A DNA stretch of 5,666 nucleotides. Source: Micrococcales bacterium (GTDB lineage Bacteria; Actinomycetota; Actinomycetes; Actinomycetales; Cellulomonadaceae). Under the pieces are notes generated by a model, which saw only the letters and a program-made list of their open reading frames with translations, was not told the origin of the DNA and did not search any database. The stretch's first letter is position 1; each line of letters starts with the position of its first letter. Positions 1 to 5,009 of the stretch are shown here, piece by piece. The position numbers were made by a program, and so were the translations under genes. The DNA lies in the NCBI GenBank assembly GCA_009783975.1, contig WRCL01000147.1, positions 1 through 5,666 on the forward strand, in the 5' to 3' direction.

Positions 1-832
1 AGTTGCGGACCAGGTCGCGGATGACCACCGCACCTTTGCCCTCGACGTTTGCCGGCCGCGACTCCAACCGCACGACATGGTCTTGCTGGAGCGACAGCTC
101 GGCGGCGTCCTCGATGGTGACGATCCGCTCGTTGCTGGGGATGAACCCAGACAAGGCGTTGAGGAACGTCGTCTTGCCGGTGCCGGTGCCGCCAGAGATG
201 AGCGTCGTCACTTTCGCCCGGACGCATGCGGCGAGCAGCCCGGCTGTCTGCTCGTCGAGCATGTGGCGCGCGACAAGCTCGTCCATCCGGAACGGCTGGG
301 GGAAACGCCGGATCGTCAGCGCCGGACCGTCCAGGGCCAGCGGCGGGATGATGACGTTGACCCGCTCGCCGCTGGGCAGGCGCGCGTCGACCATCGGCGA
401 GGACTCGTCGACCCGGCGGTTGACCGTCGAGACGATCCGGTCGATCGTCTGCATGAGCTGTTCGGTCGAGGCGAACGACGTCGCGACGCGCTGGAGGCGC
501 CCGCCGCGTTCGATGAACACATCGCTAGGTCCGTTGACCATGATCTCGGTGACCGACTGGTCAGCGAGCAACGGTTCGAGCACCGACAGGCCCAAAGAGT
601 CGTCGACGACGCGCTGGATCAGCTGCGAGCGGTCACCGGTGGTGAGCACCGGTCCTTCGGCTGTGAGCAACGTCGACATCACACGTTCCAGCCGTGCCCT
701 GCGCTGGGCCGGCTGGAGCCGTGAGAGCTCTTCAAGGTCGACCTCTTGCAGCAACCGGGTCCGGTACTGCGTGACGAGGTCTGTTCCGTCCGACCCGTCG
801 GACGGAGCAACCAGGCGGTCGATAAGTGCCAC
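1..832 (-). CDS. cpaF: CpaF/TadA-type secretion ATPase of the Tad/Flp pilus, 3' end beyond the window
   Basis: Hexameric cytoplasmic ATPase that powers Flp pilus assembly. 277 residues are visible and the gene runs off position 1. Residues 70-200 carry the N-terminal domain typical of CpaF/TadA: VTEIMVNGP at 94-102 and SPMVDARLPSGERVNV at 145-160. The Walker A motif GGTGTGKT is at 214-221 with catalytic Lys220, followed by IVTIEDAAEL at 237-246, which holds the acidic residues of the Asp-box region. Sequence ends at RDLVRN, just before the expected Walker B (RxxRIIVGE), so roughly the last third is missing. Start: GTG at 832, preceded by AGGA at 844..841 with 8 nt spacing. It begins 3 nt after the TadE stop and lies in the same frame. 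This gene has no stop inside the window. Family assignment is secure from the motifs; choice of TadA versus CpaF as a name is convention. Confidence 0.95.
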   Translation of the reverse strand, partial: MALIDRLVAPSDGSDGTDLVTQYRTRLLQEVDLEELSRLQPAQRRARLERVMSTLLTAEGPVLTTGDRSQLIQRVVDDSLGLSVLEPLLADQSVTEIMVNGPSDVFIERGGRLQRVATSFASTEQLMQTIDRIVSTVNRRVDESSPMVDARLPSGERVNVIIPPLALDGPALTIRRFPQPFRMDELVARHMLDEQTAGLLAACVRAKVTTLISGGTGTGKTTFLNALSGFIPSNERIVTIEDAAELSLQQDHVVRLESRPANVEGKGAVVIRDLVRN

Positions 833-835
833 GGG

Positions 836-1219
836 TCACGTCCTGGGCATCACGGCCGAGCGCGTCACCGACACTTCAGCCACCGTCCGGGCACCGAACT
901 TCACCGGGATCTGCACCGTCACCGTGGCTTTCACACCCCCGTCGAGCGCCGGGGTGCATGTCGCAGACTGCATGCTCGCCCAGCCCGGCAGCTGCTTTTC
1001 CGCTGCGCTGCGCCAGTCCGCCTCACCCTGGCCGCAGGCCCGCGCACCGTCACGTGCCGCCTGCTGGGTCGCCGAGACCCCTTGGACCACGACGATCCCC
1101 TGGACGCAGATGACCGCGACGACGGTGACGGCGAACACGTAGCCGATGAGCTCGACCACCGCCTGGCCCGCGTCGCGAGCACCACGACGACCACGCTTGG
1201 CACGGTTCATCATCATCAT
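836..1219 (-). CDS. TadE-like pseudopilin / pilus assembly protein (stand-alone copy)
   Basis: About 127 aa. A short basic N-terminus (NRAKRGRRGARD) leads into AGQAVVEL and one hydrophobic segment at about 22-48, then the Ala-rich TQQAARDGARA helix usual for TadE-like (PF07811) proteins, and a mostly beta-type extracytoplasmic tail. G18 followed by E23 gives a G-XXXX-E prepilin-peptidase-like motif (E at +5), as known for TadE/TadF pseudopilins cut by TadV; whether it is cut here is inference. Cys62 and Cys88 could form a disulfide outside the membrane. The reading frame opens with four ATG codons in a row (1219, 1216, 1213, 1210). A GAGG at 1225..1222 stands 2, 5, 8 and 11 nt from them, so 1216 or 1213 is at least as likely as the outermost. 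Gap to the upstream cpaE-tadE fusion is 4 nt. Its product probably acts with the Flp pilus as a minor pseudopilin. Confidence 0.85.
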   Translation of the reverse strand: MMMMNRAKRGRRGARDAGQAVVELIGYVFAVTVVAVICVQGIVVVQGVSATQQAARDGARACGQGEADWRSAAEKQLPGWASMQSATCTPALDGGVKATVTVQIPVKFGARTVAEVSVTRSAVMPRT

Positions 1220-1225
1220 CGCCTC
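1210..1225 (-). promoter_or_regulatory. Ribosome-binding site and four tandem ATG codons of tadE
   Basis: Minus strand shows GAGG (1225..1222), two bases, then four consecutive in-frame ATG codons and an AAC. The upstream gene's TGA stop (1226..1224) lies in the Shine-Dalgarno region, so a ribosome terminating there sits directly over the next start. The tandem ATGs make the exact first residue undecidable from sequence, with at most a three-residue effect. Confidence 0.6.
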
Positions 1226-2768
1226 ACTTTCCCGAGACTGGGACTGTCACGGCGGCCCGCAAGCTGCGCGGCACGATGATCCGCGGGGTGCTGATGTCGA
1301 CCCGCACCTGCGAACAGCTCGTCGTCACCTGTGTGTCGCGGTCCCACGGGTCGGCGATACGGTTGTGCGCGACCTGCGTGGCGTGGGCCATCGAGGCGTC
1401 CGAGCAGCCTTCGACCGCGATCGTGCGTGCTGCTTCGTGCGCGGACTCACGTGCCAGCAGATACGACGTGCCGTAGACCAGCCCCTGGGCTGCGACGAGG
1501 AACACCAGCAGCGCCGCCATGATGATCACAGGCAGCTCAACAGCCGACTGGCCTCGGTCTTTGCGGCCGCGGTCCCGCCCGGTACGCACCGCGCCGATCT
1601 CCTCGACCGCCTCTTCGACACTACGTTCGGCCTGGGCGTGGACATAGGCCTGGGACATCTCAGCCACGAGCGAACCAACTGCGCGGCTCACCGCTGTGGG
1701 GGTCTGGGGCAACGACGCGGTGTTCGTCAAACGCTCGAACTCCTGGCCACCGTCAGGGATCGCACCGACGATCGTCGTCTCGACGATCCGCCCTGCCAGC
1801 TGCTGGGTGATCTCGGTCGTGCGGCTCTGGCGGTTGAGGACCACCTGGACCGAACCAGGCGAGCGGACGACGAGCCGTTCCCACATCGCCAAGGTGCGCC
1901 GGGCCGCCCGCAACGCGGGCAGGTCGGGGGTGGCCAGCAGCACAACCTGGTCAGCCTCTTCGATGAGCGCTGCCGACGCCTCGGACAGGTGGTTGCCGAC
2001 GTCGACGACCGACACGTCGAACTGGAACCGCAACGCGCTGGCGATCGCACGGGCCGCCCGGACTGTCATCTCCTCGGCGCGCTCACCGTTGCTCGGCGCT
2101 GTGAGCAGACGCAACCCGTGGACTTCGTAGGTGATCTCCCGCAGGACGCGCCCTGGCATGTCGGTCGCGATCCCGACGAGGTCGACGACCGACCGCCGGG
2201 CCTGGACTCCCAGGTAGGCGGCGAGGTCTCCGGCCTGCAGGTCGAAGTCGACCAGACCCACCGACCGCGTCGCGACCATCGACTGCCCGGCGAGCAGGGC
2301 GAACGTCGTCGTGCCGACCCCGCCCTTGGCACCAGCGACGACGATGAGCCGCCCTGCTCGTCCTGTGGTGTCCTGGCCGATCGTCGCCCGGGCTGCCCCG
2401 ACCCACTGGGCGACACCGTCGAGCCGGGCGACAACCTCTGGCAGGCTCGCACCACGTGAGAGCACAGCACGGGCGCCGACCTCCATCGCCTCGACGGCCT
2501 GGGCTGGTCCGGCCTGGTCAGAGAGCATGACGACAGCCAGCAGCGGGTTCGCGCCGGCGAGCAGACGGGCGAACTCCAGCCCGCGGCCCTCCAGGTGCTC
2601 GTCGACGAGCAAGATCGCCGCTTCTTGGTCGGTCAGGAGCAGACCCTGGATCTCGTCGAGGCTGCGGCCCACACCGGCGAGCTCGTACTGTTCGGCTTCG
2701 GCGACCACCTGGGTCCACCGGTCGATCGTCGGGGCATCAGCGGTGCCCAGCAGGATCCGGACGGCCAT
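1224..2768 (-). CDS. cpaE: CpaE/TadZ-type ATPase fused to a C-terminal TadE-like pseudopilin domain
   Basis: 514 aa from the start chosen here. Residues about 1-120 look like a receiver-type domain (LLVDEH near 54-59, then AVVMLSDQ and AVLSRGAS), as in CpaE/TadZ proteins. Residues 141-380 are a MinD/ParA-family P-loop ATPase: deviant Walker A KGGVGTT from Lys148, DFDLQAGD at 174-181, and DVSVVDVG at 251-258 as Walker B. CpaE/TadZ localises the pilus machinery at the membrane. CpaE proteins normally end near here. This one continues without a stop through an acidic linker (VEEAVEEIG) and a basic stretch into RGQSAVEL at 405-412, a hydrophobic segment at about 412-434, ARESAHEAAR, and a beta-rich tail with Cys455 and Cys485: a full TadE-like domain of about 110 residues. 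Start: ATG at 2768 lies 6 nt after GGGAGG; an ATG at 2774 abuts that site and would add two residues. Either start tightly couples it to cpaB. Confidence 0.93.
   Translation of the reverse strand: MAVRILLGTADAPTIDRWTQVVAEAEQYELAGVGRSLDEIQGLLLTDQEAAILLVDEHLEGRGLEFARLLAGANPLLAVVMLSDQAGPAQAVEAMEVGARAVLSRGASLPEVVARLDGVAQWVGAARATIGQDTTGRAGRLIVVAGAKGGVGTTTFALLAGQSMVATRSVGLVDFDLQAGDLAAYLGVQARRSVVDLVGIATDMPGRVLREITYEVHGLRLLTAPSNGERAEEMTVRAARAIASALRFQFDVSVVDVGNHLSEASAALIEEADQVVLLATPDLPALRAARRTLAMWERLVVRSPGSVQVVLNRQSRTTEITQQLAGRIVETTIVGAIPDGGQEFERLTNTASLPQTPTAVSRAVGSLVAEMSQAYVHAQAERSVEEAVEEIGAVRTGRDRGRKDRGQSAVELPVIIMAALLVFLVAAQGLVYGTSYLLARESAHEAARTIAVEGCSDASMAHATQVAHNRIADPWDRDTQVTTSCSQVRVDISTPRIIVPRSLRAAVTVPVSGK
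1587..1604 (-). promoter_or_regulatory. Candidate internal ribosome-binding site and GTG start for the TadE part of the fusion
   Basis: Inside the fusion gene, on the minus strand, GAGGAG (1604..1599) is followed after 9 nt by an in-frame GTG (1589..1587). Starting there would give a 121-aa protein beginning MRTGRDRGRKDRGQSAVEL: a short basic leader directly before the hydrophobic segment, the normal layout of a stand-alone TadE. GAGGAG also encodes Glu-Glu in an acidic run, and this is common in high-G+C genes, so the site may be chance. Confidence 0.35.
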
Positions 2769-2780
2769 GGTCATCCTCCC
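2766..2780 (-). promoter_or_regulatory. Ribosome-binding site that decides the cpaE start
   Basis: GGGAGG (2780..2775) is followed by ATGACCATG. The first ATG (2774) touches the site with zero spacing, while the second (2768) stands 6 nt away, which suits initiation better. The site also encodes the last two glycines of CpaB, whose TGA is at 2773..2771, so cpaE translation is very likely coupled to cpaB. Confidence 0.6.
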
Positions 2781-3517
2781 GGTGGACTGGGGGTCGGGTC
2801 AGGGGTCGGGTCGGGGGTTGGGTCAGGTGTCGGCCGGCCACGCAGGTCGTCACCGTCGCAGTACCGTGTCTGGCCCGGTTGGGTGCTGTCGCCGGCGCCA
2901 CGCAACGCCAGGCGGAGCTTGACCGAGAAGCTCTCGATATAGGCCAGGCGCAACGCGTCTTCGGCTGGCAGGGAGAAGGTCACCGGGATGCCGCCACGCG
3001 ACCCGAACGCCTCCCCTGCTGCTTCGGAGACGACTCCGACCTCGAGCACGAGCGCGTCGGTGACCCACACCTCTGAGCACGACGTGTCGCCAGTGGTCGT
3101 CGCGATGATGTCGACACGGGTCCCTGGTTTGACCTTGCCCGCCACACCGGTCTCGGCGTCGACGACGATCGCGATCTCCCGGTACCCCGGTTGCACACCG
3201 GGGCGCACGATGACCATCCCGCGCTGGAGCACCGACCCTTTGGGCAGCGCCGCTGCGGCGACGAGGTTCGCCACGTCTTTGGCCTCGTGCAACGTCGCCT
3301 CGGTGGTCCAGCGTTCGGGGACCTCGACGAACCGGTACGACGAGGCGGTGATGGGCTCGTACGCGGCGAGGTTCTTCGTCAGCTCCAGCACCTGCACCCT
3401 GTTGCCGACCTGCGAGTTGACATCGGCGACGTAGACGAGCACCGAGACGAACACCGCGACCGCCCCCACCGCGGTGAGGACGAGCATGACGACTCCTCGT
3501 TTCTGCCTGCGGTTCAT
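2771..3517 (-). CDS. cpaB: CpaB/RcpC Flp pilus assembly protein with proline-rich tail
   Basis: 248 aa. A basic N-terminus (MNRRQKRG) precedes one membrane segment at about 9-30, so the rest should lie outside the membrane. Residues about 45-105 form a SAF-like domain (LAAYEPITASSYRFVEVP, then AAALPKGSVLQRGMV). Residues about 113-205 match the RcpC/CpaB domain (REIAIVVDAETGVAGKVKPGTR, VDIIATT). This family is thought to anchor or gate the pilus in the cell envelope. Cys147 and Cys220 are the only cysteines. The tail from 229 is low complexity: Pro-Thr-Pro-Asp repeats ending SPPGG, likely an extended wall-spanning or partner-binding segment (inference). Start: ATG at 3517 with GGAG at 3528..3525, 7 nt away, and the typical basic-then-hydrophobic N-terminus; an in-frame ATG at 3631 would add 38 residues that lie inside the upstream gene. 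The ATG shares one base with the upstream gene's TGA. Confidence 0.92.
   Translation of the reverse strand: MNRRQKRGVVMLVLTAVGAVAVFVSVLVYVADVNSQVGNRVQVLELTKNLAAYEPITASSYRFVEVPERWTTEATLHEAKDVANLVAAAALPKGSVLQRGMVIVRPGVQPGYREIAIVVDAETGVAGKVKPGTRVDIIATTTGDTSCSEVWVTDALVLEVGVVSEAAGEAFGSRGGIPVTFSLPAEDALRLAYIESFSVKLRLALRGAGDSTQPGQTRYCDGDDLRGRPTPDPTPDPTPDPTPSPPGG
2786..2833 (-). repeat. Short tandem repeat encoding the (PTPD)n tail of CpaB
   Basis: Twelve-base units encode Pro-Thr-Pro-Asp at residues 229-240, followed by a diverged Pro-Thr-Pro-Ser unit. Units differ at third positions (CCC/CCT, ACC/ACA), so the repeat is not fresh, but its length could vary between strains by slippage. Confidence 0.8.
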
Positions 3518-4287
3518 CAACCAGCTCCGTTCATCGCGAGTTTCGACGGGTCTTGTGGCATGTGGTCGTCGTGCCGCACCTGGCAGAACGGGCACACCTG
3601 GCCGCCGCAGATACGTGCGCACGACCGGCACTGCACCGCGTCGGGAGGGATGAAGGCGAACAGCGAACCGATGATCGCCTCAGGAGCCTGGCTGACAGCG
3701 GTCACCTCCAACCAGCGCGAGGCCCCCCAGAACGAGCTCTCAGACCCAAGGTGCACAGGCTGGTCAGGCCACCCACGCCGGGTCACCGCCGGGGGGTTCG
3801 CCGAGGACGCCGTCACAGCCCACGCGTGCTGGGGCAGTGTGACGGTCTTGCCTGCCGTGACCGACTGGGTCTGCCAGTCCACGACGTACGGGCCGCCCCC
3901 CAGCGCGGCCCGGCGCAGCATGCTCCGGCTCGGCTGAGGGTGCGCCAACCCACGGACCGACCCGAGCGCCGCGAACGTGCGGGTGTAGTGACGGGTCCGG
4001 GCGAACACGTTCGGCAGGTATCCCATCGCGAAGTCAGGCACGAGCGCGGCCACTGCCGACAGCACGAACACCAGGGTCGGCGGGGCGATGAGCGGCAGCA
4101 GGCCGACCTGGACGTTGCCGGTGGCGAAACGGGCTGCCCGTGCCGCGGCTGCACCCTGCGGGTCGACACTGACAAGGATGACCTCGTTGTCAGCGGTCAC
4201 GACATCGAGCAAAGCCCCGATCTCGGCGCGCGCGACTGCTGTCCCCGCCGGTACTGCACTGGGTTCGGTGAGGAACACTGCTGGCAT
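3517..4287 (-). CDS. Unrecognised membrane protein with C-terminal zinc-ribbon-like Cys motif, first gene of the tad operon
   Basis: 256 aa; I do not recognise the family. Residues 1-58 are soluble-looking (AEIGALLDVVTADNEVILVSV). A hydrophobic stretch at about 60-94 (LLPLIAPPTLVFVLSAVAALVPDFAMGYL) is one long or two short membrane segments. Residues 95-215 look mixed alpha/beta with a Trp-rich part (FWGASRWLEV, 186-195). Near the C-terminus, Cys220-x2-Cys223-x3-Cys227-x4-Cys232-x2-Cys235 contains two CxxC knuckles as in a short zinc ribbon, followed by His239 and His242. Start: ATG at 4287 with GAGGGG six bases upstream; the same frame is open further upstream to 4650, but that extension is Arg/Pro/Gly-rich and not protein-like. 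Its TGA overlaps the cpaB ATG by one base, so it belongs to the pilus operon and probably serves pilus assembly or its control. Metal binding is inference. Confidence 0.82.
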   Translation of the reverse strand: MPAVFLTEPSAVPAGTAVARAEIGALLDVVTADNEVILVSVDPQGAAAARAARFATGNVQVGLLPLIAPPTLVFVLSAVAALVPDFAMGYLPNVFARTRHYTRTFAALGSVRGLAHPQPSRSMLRRAALGGGPYVVDWQTQSVTAGKTVTLPQHAWAVTASSANPPAVTRRGWPDQPVHLGSESSFWGASRWLEVTAVSQAPEAIIGSLFAFIPPDAVQCRSCARICGGQVCPFCQVRHDDHMPQDPSKLAMNGAG

Positions 4288-4329
4288 AGCGACCCCCTCG
4301 ATACGCGATCCGGGTAGCAGGCTGAGACG

Positions 4330-4335
4330 AGGATA
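4330..4335 (-). promoter_or_regulatory. Weak -10-like element upstream of the tad operon
   Basis: Minus-strand TATCCT fits TANNNT and lies 43 nt before the ATG at 4287, in one of the few A/T-containing patches of the region. No good -35 stands at the right distance, so this is tentative. Confidence 0.25.
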
Positions 4336-4415
4336 ACCTGATCTCGGCCCGGAATGCCCCGCTGTGTCCCACGAGGTGAGACCGCGCCTTGGACAGGTCT
4401 GGGCACACGACGGCC

Positions 4416-4441
4416 CGCGCGGCCCTCGCCGCGGCCGCGCG
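4416..4441. repeat. 9-bp all-GC perfect inverted repeat in the intergenic region
   Basis: CGCGCGGCC (4416-4424) and GGCCGCGCG (4433-4441) are exact reverse complements around an 8-base spacer. As RNA this is a very stable hairpin on either strand. No T-run follows on either side, so it is not a standard intrinsic terminator. It may be a 5'-leader structure of the pilus operon, or simply a product of GC-rich sequence. Confidence 0.55.
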
Positions 4442-4516
4442 TGGCACTGCCTGCTCGATCCCACACCCGAACGTTGCCGCAGACCACCGGCGGTGCGCAT
4501 GAGCCTCAGCACCCTC

Positions 4517-4571
4517 GTTGGGCCCAAAGTCACACCCGTCAGCCCTCCGGGTTGGGCCCCTGGACCCAACC
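4517..4571. promoter_or_regulatory. Clustered GTTGGGCCC repeats and hairpin, possible operator
   Basis: GTTGGGCCC occurs at 4517-4525 and again at 4551-4559, 34 bp apart, and a near-complement GGACCCAAC sits at 4562-4570. The first copy lies in a perfect 10-bp palindrome TTGGGCCCAA (4518-4527). The second pairs with the third as GGTTGGG (4550-4556) and CCCAACC (4565-4571) around an 8-base loop. The cluster ends 63 bp before the DUF192 start, immediately upstream of its likely promoter, a plausible place for a regulator-binding site. No regulator is identified. Confidence 0.4.
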
Positions 4572-4572
4572 G

Positions 4573-4604
4573 GTGACATCGTGCCCGATTTCGTCCACTA
4601 CTGT
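4573..4604 (+). promoter_or_regulatory. Candidate promoter of the DUF192 gene
   Basis: GTGACA (4573-4578) resembles a -35 box (five of six to TTGACA) and TACTGT (4599-4604) fits TANNNT. The 20-nt spacer is longer than the usual 17-18, so only the -10 part is persuasive. Predicted transcription would start about 20 nt before the ATG at 4635. A small hairpin (GTGGG 4603-4607 with CCCAC 4612-4616) falls at the predicted start region. Confidence 0.3.
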
Positions 4605-4634
4605 GGGTGGCCCCACGACCTCCAGGGAGCACAG

Positions 4635-4979
4635 ATGGACACCACTGCACGTCTGCACGTTGACGGAGCTGACGTCGCCGAGGTCATCGTCGCCGACACC
4701 TACCTGCGCCGGTTGCGCGGGATGCTCTGGCGCAACCCGCTGCCACCTGCGCTGGTCTTGACCCGCACGACCTCGGTGCACGGGATCGGGATGCGCCACG
4801 CCCTCGACGTCGCGGTGCTCGACGCTGAGGGGACCGTGCTGAAGGTCGCCGTCCTGCGGCCGTGGGGCCTGACCGGTGCTGTCAAGCACGGACGGCAGGT
4901 GCTCGAAGCGCCCGTCGGGTCGTTCCGGCAGTGGGACCTGGGGCCTGGGACCCGGGTCGAGGTCACCGCACCGTCGTGA
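4635..4979 (+). CDS. DUF192 family protein
   Basis: 114 aa, close to the minimal length of the DUF192 (PF02643) domain, which fills the whole protein. Visible family pattern: TYLRRLRGMLWR at 22-33 (usual TxxxRxxGLMFR region), SVHGIGMRHALDVAVLDAEGTVLKV at 47-71 (usual WMKNTxxPLDIxFxDxxGxV region), then RQVLEAPVGSFRQWDLGPGTRVEV at 87-110 (usual vLElpaGxxxxxxixxGdxv). It lacks the N-terminal signal peptide that many members have, so it is probably cytoplasmic. The biochemical role of the family is not established. Start: ATG at 4635 with AGGGAG at 4624-4629 and 5 nt spacing; an in-frame ATG at 4518 would add 39 residues of unlikely sequence inside the repeat cluster. It is divergent from the tad operon, so shared control is possible but unproven. 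Confidence 0.88.
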   Translation: MDTTARLHVDGADVAEVIVADTYLRRLRGMLWRNPLPPALVLTRTTSVHGIGMRHALDVAVLDAEGTVLKVAVLRPWGLTGAVKHGRQVLEAPVGSFRQWDLGPGTRVEVTAPS

Positions 4980-4992
4980 CCAGGCGTGCGGT
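4965..4992. terminator. Weak inverted repeat between the convergent genes
   Basis: ACCGCAC (4965-4971) pairs with GTGCGGT (4986-4992) around a 14-base loop spanning the DUF192 stop codon. It is the only stem I see in the 30-nt gap between the convergent genes. The loop is large and there is no T-run, so termination here is a guess. Confidence 0.2.
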
Positions 4993-5009
4993 CGCGAGAG
5001 CTGGCAGGT

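Larger units (their letters stand above)
4288..4634. other. Non-coding divergent intergenic region between the tad operon and the DUF192 gene
   Basis: 347 bp without a convincing gene. Open frames crossing it are rich in Arg, Pro and Gly and lack a good ribosome-binding site. It should hold the promoters for both the leftward pilus operon and the rightward DUF192 gene. Two inverted repeats and a direct repeat are listed separately. I saw no tRNA, recognised riboswitch or CRISPR repeat. Confidence 0.7.

Noticed and set aside
833..838. In-frame TGA between tadE and cpaF that could be read through to a TadE-CpaF fusion
   Set aside because: cpaF has its own AGGA and GTG 8 nt apart, the normal arrangement for a coupled operon; nothing indicates readthrough.
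3..1142. Plus-strand open frame of 379 codons across the cpaF and tadE region
   Set aside because: Ser/Thr/Arg-rich low-complexity translation; the minus strand carries Walker A and other CpaF motifs over the same bases.
1146..2459. Long plus-strand open frame of 437 codons opposite the cpaE-tadE fusion
   Set aside because: Its translation is dominated by Arg, Asp, His and Gln with no recognisable motif, while the opposite strand encodes clear ATPase motifs. It is a high-G+C antisense shadow.
2786..2833. CRISPR-like or structural DNA repeat
   Set aside because: The 12-nt period is explained by coding for Pro-Thr-Pro-Asp in CpaB; there are no spacers.
4448..4480. tRNA-like GCTCGATCCC resembling a T-loop
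   Set aside because: The flanking bases do not form a 5-bp T-stem and no acceptor, D or anticodon arm can be drawn around it.
4288..4650. N-terminal extension of the zinc-ribbon protein up to an ATG at 4650
   Set aside because: The extra 121 residues are Arg/Gly/Pro-rich, run through the intergenic repeats and overlap the DUF192 start; ATG 4287 has a good GAGGGG site.
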